DNA of 64,000 nt from Dama dama (GCF_033118175.1 NC_083685.1:121156501-121220500), one strand, 5' to 3'. Positions 46,011 through 58,783 are shown, counted from the first letter of the stretch. Notes: a model not told the origin generated them from the sequence alone. A program made the numbers and translations.

Positions 46011-46729
46011 TTCCTAGGGCTCAACCTTTATGTCTCTCCTGCACCACCTGGCTGACCTGCTCTAGGGGCACACTCCTTCCACCCCAGAAGTCCCCCAAGG
46101 GCAGCAGAGTATAGATCAATCCCTAGAGTGTCCTTGCTCTAGGAAGCTGGGGCTTGTGCATCAGCTGTGGCCGCCCCCCGCCCACCCCGGGTAGGAGCAG
46201 CACAGTTCAAGGAGTTCCAGCCTCCTCTATCTCCTTGTCTGCTCGCTGCAAGGTTCCCAGCGAATCGGCCTGTGCCCAGGAGCCCCTTCTCTGCAGAACT
46301 CCAAGGAGTACAAAGCCACCTGGCTCTATGGAGTTAACTGCTCGCTGGAAACAGGAAATAGAGAAGAAAAGCGGTGGCTGTGGGGAAGTTAGAAAGGTTC
46401 TGGAACACTTTGGAAGGCCTGTGGTTCTGAGCTCAGGAGTTGGCTTCTTTGTAGAAACCAGATAAGAGACTGGAACACTCAGCCCCGCCAACAAGGGTCC
46501 CTCTAGGGGCTGGAGTCAACCGGAACTGCTGCCTTGACCTTAGCAAAACTGCCTCCCTCCCACCCCGAACCCTCACTAGGAGATTCTCTCCCATTCACAG
46601 CCGGTGGTGCTCGCCTGCCTCAGGCTCATTAGCTGGCTTTGCCAAGGGCCCAGGCCCTCAGGAGTCTCTGTGCTCCACCTCTGGAGGTGCCCTGGCAGTG
46701 CTGCCAGCCTCCAGGGGCCATTGGCATCT

Positions 46730-46880
46730 GCACTGGGCATCACGCTCTGTGCCTGACTCATTCCTATGCTTTATCTCCTGTCATCCCAATGGCTACCCTG
46801 ATGAGGAGCCAGTGGGGAGGCTGAGTGACCTGCTGAGCTCGTGAGTGGCAGGGTGGGCACTCAGACTGCAAATCCCCTGT
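46730..46880 (-). repeat. MIR fragment, antisense
   Basis: 'ctgggcatcacgctctgtgcc' and 'ggaggctgagtgacctgctgagctcgtgagtggcag' fit antisense MIR. Confidence 0.6.
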
Positions 46881-47181
46881 CTTTCCACACTATCTATAGG
46901 TTCAGAATTCATCTGCAGAGGTCAGCACCAGGGAGGCCACCCCCTTGAAGAGGACCTAGTGCCGATCTGAGCCCATGACCCTCTGACCAGATCTGCTCTT
47001 CCCTCGAACTTCACTGCTCCATTGTCATCCCTGACCCTGCAGGTTCTCACACACTCATATGTGATGCACGTGGTGAGTTCCTGTGGCCTTGGATTCCCAA
47101 GATGCCCTTCCCCATGGAAGCAGAGCCTCCCTCCTCTCCTGATGTTCAAATAAATTGTTTCTAACACTCTGATTGTTTCTA

Positions 47182-47257
47182 AAGCCTGGCATGCTGCATG
47201 CAGTCCATGGGGTGGCAAAGAGTCGGACACGACTGAACGACTGAACTGAACTGAACA
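47182..47257 (+). repeat. 3' end fragment of a BovB-mobilised SINE or BovB
   Basis: 'agcctggcatgctgcatgcag', 'gagtcggacacgactgaacg' and a GAACT pentamer tail. Too short to tell BovB from BovA. Confidence 0.85.
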
Positions 47258-48714
47258 GTCTGATCCTTAAAAACTGAAAATCATTTCATTTCGTGGTTTT
47301 CTCATGAAGCACACTTGGCATTTCCTGAGACTCACTCAAGGAGATGCACAGTGGTTTCCAAGGCCTTAACTTTCCCTAGCATAGGAAGACAGGGTGGGAC
47401 CACGTAGTCTCTTTAGTCTCTTTGGACTCACCCTGGATCCCAGGACCAATCTGTGGGGACCAGCAAGGCCCTCTCTGCAGGATGCCTGATGTACTTGTTC
47501 CAAGACCCTAGCTCACACAGGGCACCTCTGCTCCCTGCCCCACCATTGGGCCAGCAGCCATGGGATCTGCCCTCAGCAGATTTTTCTTCAATGCTAACTA
47601 TCCTTTCAGGGTCCTTCTTGTCCTCCCTCAAACCTTCAAGCACATCAAAATCATAGCTATTTTCAGAATAGCCACTGATGAAAAAGATCAGAACCTACCA
47701 GAAAAGATCTTCTACAATTAAAGACATAAAGAAGGAACCACACTGAGACTGGTAGAAAGGGCAGATCCTTGATAAAGTCAAGTCCCATAACCCTGGGTAG
47801 GCAATCCACAAACTGGTGAATAACTACAATGTAGAGATTCTCCCACAGGAGTGAGAGTTCTGAGCCCTGCATCAGGCTCCTCAGCCCAGGGGTCCTGAAC
47901 CAGGAAAATGAGCCCCCAGAGCCATTGGCCTTGAGAGCTGGCAGGGCTTAATTTTGGGAGCCCCACAGGACTGTGGGGGAAAAGAGACTTCACTCAAATG
48001 GTGTGCACAAAATCTCTCATGCTCTGGGACCCAGGGCAAAAGCAGTAATTTGATAGGAGCCTGGGCCAGACCTACTTGCTCATCTTGGGGAGCCTCTTGG
48101 AGATGCAGGGAGGGTGGGGGGTTGAGGAGTGGCTCACCTTGGGGACATATACACTGGCGACAGCCATTCTTCAGAGCTCCTTCTACCACATGGATGCTAA
48201 TGCTGGCAAGCACCATTGTGTGGGATCCTCCCTCTAGCTCATCAGGGCCAAGACCTGGCCCTACCCAAGAGCCTGTATAGGTGCCAGAGCGGAGACACCT
48301 CAGGCCAAGCAAATAATTGGGTGGGAACACAGCCCCATCAGGGCAGACCAGATGCCTAAAGATCTCCTGAGCCCTCAGCCTCCCTTGGACACAGCCCTGC
48401 CCACCAGAGGGCCCAGAACTCGGCTCCACCCACCAGTGGGCAGGCACCAGACACAAGAAAACCACAGTCCCACAGCCTGCAGATACAGCTTGCCCATCAG
48501 CAGGCCAGACACTGCCCTGGAATCATCTGGGCCCCAGCCGTGCCCACTAGCAGACTAACACAAGGTTCAGAACACCCTTGACCCTGGACCCAACTGTGTC
48601 AGGCTATCCCCCACCGCCACCTCCAATCACTAATGGTGTGACACCAGCTCTGGAATCCCAGACTCCAGGACTTGGCTCTGTTTGTTAGAGGCAGGTACTA
48701 AGCCCAGGGTTAAT

Positions 48715-50620
48715 ACCTATCCTTATCAAATTATTCCAAAAAATTGCAAAGGAAAAGACACTTCTGAACTCATTCTATGAGGCCAGTATCACTCTGATAC
48801 CAAAACTGGATAAACACATCACAAAAAAGAAAACTACAGACCAATAGTACTGATGAACATACATGTAAAAATCCTCAACAAAATATTAGCAAACTGAATC
48901 AAACAAACTTTTAAAAGGATCTTATATCATGATCAAGTGGAATCTAACTCAGTTATGCAAGATTTTTCAATATCAGCAAATCAATCAATGTGATACACCA
49001 CATTAAGGAATTGAAGAATAAAAACCATATGATCATCTATATAGATGCATAAAAATCTTTTGACAAAATCCAACATCCATTTGTAATAAAAAAGACAACT
49101 CCAGAGAGTGAGGATAGAAGGCAAATGCCTCAACATAATAAAGGCCATATATGACAAACCAACATCAGCCAACATCATACTCAATAGCGAAAAGTTGAAA
49201 ACATTTTCTCTAAGATCAAGAACAAGACAAGGATGCCCACTCTTATCACTTTTATCCAACATGCATTGGAAGTCGTAAGCATAGCAATCAGAGAAGAAAA
49301 ATAAATAAAAGGAATCCAAATTGGAAAGGAAGAAGTAAAGCTTTCACTGTTCACAGATAATTGTATGTAGAAAGCCCAAAAGATGCCACTAGAAAAGTAC
49401 TAGACCTCATGAATGAATACAGTAAGATTATAAGATACAAAATTTATACCCAGAAATCTGTTGCATTTGTATACACTAACAATGAACTATTAGGGAGAGA
49501 AATTAAGGAAACTATTTCATTTACCATTACATCAAAAAGAATAAGATACCTGGGAATAAAGTTATCTAAGGAGGCAAAAACCTGTGCTTGGAAAGCCATT
49601 AAAAGACACTGTTGAAAGAAATTGAAGACAACACAATCAGATGGAAAGATGTATCAATACTATGTTCTTGGATTGGAAGAATCAATATTGCTAAAATGAT
49701 CACACCACCCAAGGCAATCTACAGATTCAATGCAATCCATATCAAGTTACCAATGGTATTTTTTTCATAGAGCAAGAGAAATAATTGTGAAATTTGTATG
49801 GAAACACAAGACTCTAAATTACAAAAAAAAAATCTTGAGAAAGAAGAACAGAGCAGGAGGAATTACATTCCCTGACTTCGGATTATACTACAAAGTTAGA
49901 GTAATCAAAAGAGAATGGTACTGGTACAAAAAAAGACATATGGCAATAGAACAAGACAGAAGGTCCAGAAATAAACCCACACACATGATTGATTAATCAT
50001 TGTGATTAATCCACAACAAAGGAGTCAGGCACATGCAATGGAGAAAAGACAGTCTCTTCAATAAGTGGTGCTGAGAAAACTGGACAGCTATATGTAAAAG
50101 AATAACATAAGAACATTCTCTAACACTATATGCAGAAATAAACACAGAATGGATTACATACCTAAATGTAAGACCAGAAGCCATAAAACTTCTAGAGGAA
50201 AACATAGGCAGAACACTCTTTGACATAAATTATAGCAACATTTTTTTTGGATCTGTCTCCTATGGCAAAGTAAATAAGGGCAAAAATAAACTAATTAAAC
50301 TTAAGAGTTTTGCACAGCAAAGGAAGTCATCAACAAAATGAAATGACAATTTATTGACTGGGAGAAAATACTTACAAATGGTATGACCAGTGAGAAGTTA
50401 ATATCCAAAATATAGAAATAGCTCATACAACTCAACATCAAAAAAAGAACCTGAATAAAAAATGGGTAGAAAATCTGAATTGACATTTTTCCAAAGTGCA
50501 CGTGCAGATGGCCAATAGACACATGAAAAGATGCTCAACATTGCTAATCATCAGGGAAGTGGAAATCAAAACCATGATGAGATATCACTTCACATCTGTC
50601 AGAATGGCTATCATCAAAAA
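48715..50620 (+). pseudogene. L1 ORF2 remnant (reverse transcriptase and C-terminal part)
   Basis: Broken reading frames still resemble L1 ORF2. One piece at 49,361-49,615 contains an R-Y-L-G-I-K-L-S-K-E motif near its C-terminal end. Another at 49,730-49,996 has K-K-N-R-A-G-G-I-T-F-P-D-F followed by Y-Y-K. Frameshifts and stops separate them, so no active protein is encoded. Confidence 0.85.
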
Positions 50621-50629
50621 GAACACAGG

Positions 50630-50757
50630 GACTTCCCTGATGGTCCACTGGTTAAGACTCCTCATTTCCACCGCAGGGGGCGTGGGTTCCATCCCTTGTT
50701 AGGGAACTAAGTTTCCCACATGCTGTGTGGTACATGGCAGAAAAAACAAACAAACAC
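50630..50757 (+). repeat. tRNA-derived SINE inside L1
   Basis: 'gggacttccctgatggtccactgg', 'gcgtgggttccatcccttg', A/C-rich tail (AAACAAACACACAC). Confidence 0.9.
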
Positions 50758-50916
50758 ACACACAAATAATAAATTTTGACAAGGTATGGAGAAAATGGAA
50801 CCATATTACACTGTTGGTAGGAATGTAAATTGGTGTAGCCACTGTGGAAAACAGTATGGAAGTCTCTCAAAAAACTAAAAACTAAAAAACTAAAAATAGA
50901 ACTACCATGAAAAGTA

Positions 50917-51122
50917 GAATGTCAATTGCTTAGTCAGGTCCATTCTTTGTGACTCCATGGACTATAGACCCCCAGGCTCCTCTGTCCATGGAATTCTCCA
51001 GACAAGAATACTAGAGTGGGTAGCCATTCCCTTCTCCAGGTGATCTTCCTGACCCAGGGATCCAACTCAGGTCTCCCACATTGCAGGCAGATTCCTTACT
51101 TTCTGAACCACCAGGAAAGTCC
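50917..51122 (-). repeat. Bov-tA SINE inside L1, antisense
   Basis: 'gtcaattgcttagtcaggtcc' at left and 'aaccaccaggaaagtccc' at right, the complete antisense monomer. Confidence 0.92.
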
Positions 51123-51316
51123 CAGCAATTCCACTCCTGGGTATACATAAAAAAACAACAACAACAACAAAAAACAAACGAAAAAAAACAAACCCTATAA
51201 CTAATTAGAAAAGATGTGCACTCATAATAGCATTATTTATAATTGACAAGATAAGTCACAGAAGCAATCTAAGTGTTCATCAACAGATGAATGGATAAAG
51301 AAGATGTGACATATAC

Positions 51317-51392
51317 TACACACACACACACACACACAAACACACACTGGAATATGTATATTTATGTGTGTGTATATATATATATATATATA
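51317..51392 (+). repeat. (CA)n and (TA)n microsatellites in L1
   Basis: CACACA run at 51,317-51,346 and TATATA run at 51,374-51,391, within the L1 3' region. Confidence 0.9.
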
Positions 51393-51734
51393 TGATGGAA
51401 TACTATTCAGCCGTAAAAATGAATGAAATCTTGTCATTTGCAACAACATCGGTGGACCTGGAGGGCATTATGCAAGTGAAATAGGTCAGAGAAAGACAAA
51501 TACTGTATGATACCACTTAAATGTGGAATCTAAAAGATACAATAAACTAATGAATATAACAAAAAAGAAGCAGACCCACAGATACAGAGAACAAACTAGA
51601 GGTTACTGTGGGGAAAGGGGAAGGGGGAGGGGCACAATAGGGGTAGGGAATTAAGAGGTACAAACTACTAAATAAGCTACAAGGATATATTGTACAGCAC
51701 AAGGAATACAGCCAATATTTGATAATATCTATAG

Positions 51735-51942
51735 ATGTCTGTTGTGTTAGTCGCACAGTCATGTCTGATTCTTTGGCACCCCGTGAACAGATGAGCCTGG
51801 CGGGCTACAGTCCATGGAATTCTCCAGGCAAGAATACTGGAGTGGGTTGTCATGCCCTCCTCCAGGGGATCTTCCTGACCCAGGGATTGAACCTGGGTCT
51901 CCTGCATTGCGGGCAGATTCTTTACCATTTGAGCCACCTTAA
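51735..51942 (-). repeat. Bov-tA SINE inside L1 3'UTR, antisense
   Basis: 'tgttgtgttagtcgcacagtc', 'ggcaagaatactggagtgggtt', 'gaacctgggtctcctgcattg', 'atttgagccacctt'. Confidence 0.93.
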
Positions 51943-52029
51943 ATTGTGAATCATTATACTCTACACCTGTAACTTATATAATATTGTACCTTAACTATGC
52001 TTAAGTCCTAAAAAATGGGAAAAAAAAGA

Positions 52030-52620
52030 AAAACATACACTCATTCATTCATTCACTTATTGAATACCTATTTCCTGAATACCTACCACGAACAAGCACC
52101 TGGGGCAGGTGCTCAGTGGGTGGTCTGTGGGCAGAAGAAGGCTCAGCTCAGGCACCTGGACCAGCTCCAGGCTCAGAATCAACGAAGGCAAATGGTGGGG
52201 GAGGATGGGGGAGGGTGAGGAGAGCGGGTGTGAGTTTGCATGCTTGTGTGCCTATAAGGCATTGCCAAGGAAGCCGTCTGTCCGCTGTTTGATTTCTGTG
52301 CTTCTCTATTCAGGCCAAGGTGGGGGGCCATCTGCTAAAGTGGGCACAGAGAAAACATTTTCGCTGTGCAGAAAATTGGCTTCTGAGGAGAGGCTGTGTG
52401 CTCAGTACAGAACCAGCCTTCAGAGGAGACGCTGGAAGCAGCGGGCAGGGCTGGGGTGCAGGGAGGGAGGCTCTGCTCGCGTGATCTCACTCGGGGCTGG
52501 AGAGATGCCCATGCTCCTGCCCCATCCTTGCGAGGGCCCAGGCCCAGATAGTCAGTGTCTCTAAGGCATCAACCTCCTTCCTGAAACTTAGGGGTCTTTG
52601 CATGGGATTTGCATAAGGGG
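52030..52620. other. Short intergenic gap between two L1 elements
   Basis: Unique-looking, GC-richer than its surroundings. Contains one open frame (52,109-52,564) with no recognisable family. Confidence 0.5.
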
Positions 52621-53408
52621 AGGGCTACACTCCTTTTTAATAGCTTTATTAAGACATAATTGACATAGCAGAAAATTTACTTATATAAAGTATACAACTC
52701 AATGGTTTTTGGTATACTACATTACTAATTTTTAAAAATTGTGGTAAATATATGCAACATAAAATTACTGTCTTAACTGTACAACTCATTGGTGTTATTA
52801 TATTCACAGCGTTATGCAACTATCACCACTATTTCTAAAACTTTTTCATCTACCCAAACAGAAAGTTTGCACCCATTAAACACTGACTGCCTCGCCCCTC
52901 CCCCAATCCCTGGTAACCTCCACTCTACTTTCTGTCTCTATGAATTGACCTATCTTAGGTACCCCATATAAATGAATCATACAGTATTTGTCCTTTTGTG
53001 TCAAGCTTCTCAGCATGTTTTCAAGGTTCATCCATCTTGTAGGGTGGGTCACAATGCCTTTCCTTTACAGCTGAATGATATTCCATCGTAGTGATAGACC
53101 ACCTTTATTTATCCATTCATCTGTTGATGGGCCCTTGGGTTCATCTTTTGGCTATTGTGAATAGTGATGCTAAGAATATGGGTGTGCAAGTGTCTGTTTT
53201 AATCCTTTCTTTCAATCCTTTTGGGTATGTACCTAGGAGTAGAATCATATGGTAATTCTATATATAGGTCTTGAGAAACTACCACACTGTTTTCTACAGT
53301 GGCTGCACCATTTTACATTCCTACCAACAGTGTACTAGGTTCCAACATCTCCACCCACATTTGTTATTCCTGCTGTTGTTATTTGATGGTTGTCATCCTA
53401 ATGGGTGA

Positions 53409-53633
53409 GGACTTCCCTGTATCTCAAACGGTAAAGAATCTGCCTGTGATGCAGGAGACCAAGGTTCGATCCCTGGGTTGGGAAGACCCTCTGGAGAAGG
53501 GAATGGCAATCCACTCCAGTATTCTTGCCTGGAGAATTCCACGGACAGAGAAGCCTGGTGGGCTACAGTTCATGGGGTGTCAGAGTCAGACACAACTGAA
53601 TGACTAACACACACACACACACACACACACACA
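53409..53633 (+). repeat. Bov-tA SINE with (CA)n tail inside L1
   Basis: 'acttccctgtatctcaaacgg', 'ggttcgatccctgggttggg', 'gagtcagacacaactgaatgac', then CA repeats at 53,607-53,633. The L1 words 'atcctaatgggt' appear on both sides (about 53,395 and 53,634), fitting a target duplication. Confidence 0.93.
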
Positions 53634-53691
53634 TCCTAATGGGTATGAGGTGCTATCTTACATGGGTTTGATTTGCACTTCCCTAACGATT

Positions 53692-55257
53692 ATCACAACC
53701 CAGATAATCACGATGGTGTGATCACTCACCTAGAGCCAGACATCTTGGAACGTGAAGTCAAGTGGGCCTTAGAAAGCATCACTACGAACAAAGCTAGTGG
53801 AGGTGATGGAATTCCAGTTGAGCTATTTCAAATCCTGAAAAATGATGCTGTGAAAGTGCTGCACTCAACATGCCAGCAAATTTGGAAAACTCAGCAGTGG
53901 CCACAAGACTGGAAAAGGTCAGTTCTCATTCAAATCCCAAAGAAAGGCAATGCCAAAGAATGCTCAAACTACTGCACAATTGCACTCATCTCACATGCTA
54001 CTAAAGTAATGTTCAAAATTCTCCAAGCCAGGTTTCAGCAATACGTGAACCGTGAACTTCCAGATGTTCAAGCTGGTTTTAGAAAAGGCAGAGGAATCAG
54101 AGATCAAATTGCAAACATCCGCTGGATCATTGAAAAAGCAAGAGAGTTCCAGAAAAACATCTATTTTTGCTTTATTGACTATGCCAAAGCCTTTGACTGT
54201 GTGGATCACAATAAACTGTGGAAAATTCTTCAAGGGATGGGAATACCAGACCACCTGACCTGCCTCTTGAGAAACCTATATGCAGGTCAGGAAGCAACAG
54301 TCAGAACTGTACATGGAACAACAGACTGGTTCCCAATAGGAAAAGGAGTACATCAAGGCTGCATATTGTCATCCTGCTTATTTAACTTATACGCAGAGTA
54401 CATCAAGAGAAACGCTGGGCTAGAAGAAGCACAAGCGGGAATCAAGATTGCAGGGAGATATATCAATAACCTCAGATATGCAGATGACACCATCCTTATG
54501 GCGGAAAGTGAAGAAGAACTAAAAAGCCTCTTGATGAAAGTGAAAGAGGAGAGTGAAAAAGTTGGCTTTTGCTCAACATTCAGAAAACTAAGATCATGGC
54601 ATCTGGTCCCATCACTTCATGGGAAATAGATGGGGAGACAGTGGAAACAGCATCAGACAATTTTTTGGGCTCCAAAATCACTGCAGATGGTGATTGCAGC
54701 CATGAAATTAAAAGATGCTTACTCCTTGGAAGGAAAGTGATGACCAACCTAGATAGCATATTAAAAAGCAGAGACATTACTTTGTCAACAAAGGTCCGTC
54801 TAGTCAAAGCTATGGTTTTTTTCAGTAGTTATGTGTGGATGTGAGAGTTGGACTGTGAAGAAAGCTGAGCACTGAAGAACTGATGCTTTTGAACTGTGGT
54901 GCTGGAGAAGACTCTTGAGAGTCCCTTGGACTGCAAGGAGATCCAACCAGTCCATCCTAAAAGATCAGTCCTGGGTGTTCATTAGAAGGACAGATGCTAA
55001 AGCTGAAACTCCAATACTTTGGCCACCTCATGCGAAGAGTTGACTCATTGGAAAAGACCCTGATGCTGGGAGGGATTGGGGGCAGGAGAAGGGGACGACA
55101 GAGGATGAGATGGCTGGATGGCATCACCGACTTGATGGACATGAGTTTGGGTAATCTCCAGGAGTTGGTGATGGACAGGGAGGCCTGGCGTGCTGCGATT
55201 TATGGGGTTGCAAAGAGTTGGACATGACTGAGTGAACTGAACTGAACTGAACTGTAT
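53692..55257 (+). repeat. BovB LINE (5'-truncated) nested in L1
   Basis: About 1.57 kb running from the RT domain to the BovB 3' end with its (GAACT)n tail. The L1 sequence is cut at 'gatta' 53,688-53,692 and resumes with 'gatta' at 55,258-55,262, which fits a short target duplication. BovB is known to have entered ruminant genomes by horizontal transfer and to mobilise the Bov SINEs. Confidence 0.95.
53697..55228 (+). pseudogene. BovB reverse transcriptase remnant
   Basis: The first open piece (to 54,629) has the RT palm motifs F-I-D-Y-A-K-A-F-D at about 54,171-54,197 and catalytic Y-A-D-D at 54,477-54,488. A small deletion near 54,567 shifts the frame so the piece ends at 54,629. A second overlapping piece (54,569-54,844) continues the protein and stops after a further disruption near 54,820. 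A third (54,994-55,227) holds the C-terminus. The endonuclease region is absent (5' truncation), so it is inactive. Confidence 0.9.
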
Positions 55258-55614
55258 GATTAGTGATATCATATCATATCACAACATACTCATGATATAT
55301 TGATTTTCATGTGCTTATGGCCATTTGTGCATCTTCTTTTCAAAATGTCCTTTCAAACCCTTTGGCCATTTTACTATTAGGTGTTTGTTTTTTTATTGTT
55401 GAGTTATAGAAATTTTGTATATATTCCTGATATTCATCCATTATCGGGTATATGACTTGTGAATATTTTCTCACATTCTGTGCGTTGTCTTTTTACTCTC
55501 TTGATAGTATCCTTTGATACACAAAAGTTTTTATTTTGAAGTCCAATTTATATTTTTTTCATTGCCTGTGCTTTTAGTGTCATATCCAATAAATAAGTTG
55601 CTAGGCTAATGCTA

Positions 55615-56425
55615 CTCGTTTTTGATTCCCCAGGCCCATGTAAATTAGTCCTCCCTGTGATCCTGTCTCATTGCATCCGTATCCCCTTGGCAGTGCCAGC
55701 CACACCTGATTGGTCTGCACAGCTCCACATCTCCCCAACGCAGAACCCGGGCAAGCAGAGGTCGGGTCTGTTTCCTTCCTCCGAGAAGACCCTTCTGGCT
55801 AGAGCATTCTTGGCTCTGGGCTTTGCTCTTCAGAATTCTGGTTCTCTAAGAATCACAGAATGTTAGCGCAGATGTAGAAAGAAGACGAAAAAAACCACAG
55901 AAATGCTCTTTGAAATAAGGACTGGCTGCTTTCATGCACCAGTGGAACTGGTACTTGTCACACACTGGCTTGACTTGGTTTAGGAAAATATTCCAATGGC
56001 TTTTGTTGGTCTGGAAGGTGGACTCACCCTCTCCCCAGCCTTCAAGGGTTCAGGCAGGAAGAAGAAGGTGAAGGGAGCTGCTTGCACAGCAGCAAAAGGG
56101 ACTGTGGTTTTTATAGACATCCTGGGAGGGAAGAGGTAAGAATCTGTGGAACAGGGAACTGGGGAAAGAAAAGACGAAGTGGTGAAAGTCCAGGCAAGAA
56201 AGCCCAGTTGGTCAGAAATGCCCATGTTGTCATTTGTAGCAAGTTGCTCCATCACCCAAACACCAGTGAATGTCTGCTTCCAGAAAGGCCCAGGTAAACG
56301 AAGCTCTGCACAAAGAAGTTGGGTGGTGTCCAGTGTAGACCCTCTATCGAGTGTGAAGCAGAAGCAGGAAACATGAGGGCAGAAAAACATGGGGACCCTC
56401 ATGGGACCCTGAGTTTTCCACCTTA
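55615..56425. other. Intergenic DNA, nothing firmly recognised
   Basis: No supported gene or repeat family. Confidence 0.5.
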
Positions 56426-56429
56426 TATG

Positions 56430-56821
56430 AATGGGAGCTGTGCTAGGGTGAGTTGTGTCCTGCCAAAATTCATATCCACTCAGAACTTGTGAACTTGGAA
56501 ATATGGTCTTTGCAGGTGTCATCAAGTTAAGGTACTATCATACTGGATTAGAGGGGGCCTTCATTCAAAGCCTGGGAAATTTGGTCAAAAACACAGGGAC
56601 ATAGTGAGAAGGTCAAGTGAAGACAGGGCAGAGACTGGATGATTCTCCACAAGCCAAGGATTGCTGGCAGCCACCAGAAGCTGGAGAGGGGTCTAGAGCA
56701 AATTCTATCTCAGAACCTCCAAAAGAAACCTGCTGACACCATGATTTCAGACTTCCAGTCTCCAGACTGAGGGGATTAATTTCTACTGTTCGAAGCTTCC
56801 CAGCCTGCAGCATCCTATTAT
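56430..56821 (+). repeat. MaLR LTR, MLT1-like
   Basis: 'gttgtgtcctgccaaaattcat', 'aatatggtctttgcaggtgtcatcaagttaagg', 'caagccaaggattgctggcagc', 'gacaccatgatttcagacttccag', 'ctattatggcagccc': the MLT1 order from near the 5' end to the 3' end, where a SINE interrupts it. Confidence 0.7.
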
Positions 56822-57030
56822 GGCAGCCCAAGATAGCTCAGACAGTAAAGAATCTGCCTGCAATGCAGGAGACCCGGGTTCAATCCCTGGGTTGGGAAGA
56901 TCCTCTGGGGAAGGGAATGGCAACCCACTCCAGTATTCTTGCCTGGAGAATCCCATGGACAGAGGGACCCGGCAGGCTACAATCTGTGGGGTCACAAAGA
57001 GCTGGACACAACTGAGCAACTAGCACTCCT
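56822..57030 (+). repeat. Bov-tA SINE in the MaLR 3' end, sense
   Basis: 'agctcagacagtaaagaatctgc', 'ggttcaatccctgggttggg', 'ggacacaactgagcaactagc'. Confidence 0.93.
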
Positions 57031-57351
57031 ACTAAGAAATGAATGGTGGGGCTAACATCCCTCTATTTTAAGAGCCAAGGAAAGGGAGGCTCTAAGGTTG
57101 GAGGACTGGGAACATCAGGAGCTCATCTTGGCTGGTGTGGGGTCCTAGCCTCTAGCTGAAGGAGCCAGGGCAGCTTTGGGCAGAGGGCAGGTCAAGCCTC
57201 GGAGCTCCAGTTTCTTTGCTCTTTAAGGCTCAGGGGGGTCATCAGACTGCTGGCATCTGGCAGCTCAAAGGGGAGGCTGAGAAGCCATTTGGTCAAAGCA
57301 GCTTCCGTACATTACACACTCACCACGGCCAGTTTGGGTCTCTTAGTGCTA

Positions 57352-57572
57352 CAGCTTCCCTGGTGGCTCAGACGGAAAAGCATCTGCCTGCAATGTGGGA
57401 AACCTGGGTTCAATCCGGGGGTCAGGAAGAACCCCTGGAGAAGGCAATGGCAACCCACTCCAATACTCTTGCCTGGAAAATTCCATGGATAGAGGAACCT
57501 GGCAGGCTACAGTCCATGGGGTCCCAAAGAGTCGGACATGACTGAATGACTTCGCTTTCACTTTTCACTTTC
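57352..57572 (+). repeat. Bov-tA SINE, sense
   Basis: 'agcttccctggtggctcagacgg' to 'gacttcgctttcacttttcac', the full monomer with the TTTCACTTTT end. Confidence 0.94.
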
Positions 57573-57574
57573 TT

Positions 57575-58780
57575 TCAGTGCTGCAGCACAGACAGTAGTG
57601 CAAAATGGGGTCACCAACACCAGAAAACACCCAAGTGCTTTGGGAGGACAAGACTGCCCCTGGGGAACTGTCTAGCACTGTGACACTCTGGCATGTGACC
57701 AGACTCTCCCTGCTGTGGATTTGGTGGCAACCTGGGGAGAGGAGCCAGAGATAAGGGGGGACGAGAGGATGAAGGATTCACTTAGTGGAAGGAAAGGAGA
57801 TGGTGAGAACTCAAGGCAGGATAAAGGGACAGAGAGTAAGGTGGGGCAGGGGAAGGTCCCTGGGCAGAGAGACCAGGCAGAGGGCCTGAAGGGGCAGCAG
57901 CATGGTAGGAGAGAGCAAAAGCTGGGCTGGGGGAGGGTCAGGTCACACAGGGGCTTGAGAAGGAGAAAAGCAGCTCGCCTCGATGATATGCAGAAAATTT
58001 CACAGCTCAACAATGTCTCTGTTATCAGACATGGCCAAGATGGATGGAGACAGAAACAAGAGGCCTCTGCAGTCATCTCTGAACACAGACAGAACATGGA
58101 CTCTGTCCAGACCTAAAAATGGCCCTCAGGCCCCCTTTCCTTGCTGACTGGAGTGGGTTTACCAATTTTAGCCGACACTTTGCTAAAGTTCTCCTGCCTT
58201 CTAGACACAAATTACTAAGATACCCTATCATGGCATCACCCCTGATCCCTATGAGCACTCCCCAGCTCTCCACAGTGTCCTGTTGCCCTCACTCAATTCC
58301 ACTGCAGCTATATTCTAAGGGTCCTCGGATAGGAGGTAACTGACACCTCTTACACCAAGGAAAGAACTGTGAGTTTTACTCTGAATCATATGGGAAGCTA
58401 CTGCATGGTTTTAAGAGGAGAAGTGTGACATGATTTTCAAAAGAAATGTCCTAAAGACCCATCAGGAGGTTCTCTGTGGACTGTGAGTGATGGCATATGG
58501 AGCAGGGTTCCCTGTGGCTACTTGGTGAGGGAGGGGGCTTTTTCTGCCTGCAGGGCAGGAACAAGTGACAGCGTGAACACATGGACAGCCTCTGTGTCCT
58601 ACAACCACCTTTTAAGGAGCTTCTGAGAAAAGAACTTCACTGACACGAGCTAGACTGGGCTGTTTGAATAAGCTTCAGGCAGCCGCGGAGACAAGTATCC
58701 TAGTGGACAGTGCCTAGGTGCCTAACCTCCTCCTTTCTGAGCCACCACACTCAAGACACCCTATATAAGGCAGAGTTTGT
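57575..58780. other. Intergenic DNA, nothing recognised
   Basis: A purine-rich stretch lies at 57,740-57,930. No gene supported. Confidence 0.5.
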
Positions 58781-58783
58781 GGA

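Larger units (their letters stand above)
44486..47181. other. Intergenic DNA after NPTX1, no gene recognised
   Basis: (CA)n at 45,175-45,200. A possible CR1/L3-type relic lies at 45,800-46,010, and an antisense MIR at 46,730-46,880. No exon of ENDOV is recognisable on either strand. Confidence 0.5.
47650..52020 (+). repeat. Degenerate L1 LINE, composite, ORF2 and 3' end
   Basis: From about 48,715 the sequence follows L1 ORF2 from within the RT domain to the 3'UTR and A-rich end. It is interrupted by three SINEs and microsatellites. The 47,650-48,710 part looks like a 5' region of an old mammalian element (probably L1, uncertain). If it is one element, ORF1 and the endonuclease region are missing. 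Confidence 0.75.
52630..55612 (-). repeat. L1 LINE, antisense, interrupted by Bov-tA and BovB
   Basis: L1 3'UTR and ORF2 C-terminal order on the minus strand from 52,630 ('aatagctttattaagacataa') to 53,408. It resumes at 53,635-53,690 and again at 55,258-55,612 ('tgtgcttatggccatttgtgc', 'attcatccattatcggg'). Confidence 0.88.

Noticed and set aside
47881..48465. 194-codon minus-strand open frame
   Set aside because: Lies in an old repeat-like region antisense to the probable L1 5' part; no domain seen.
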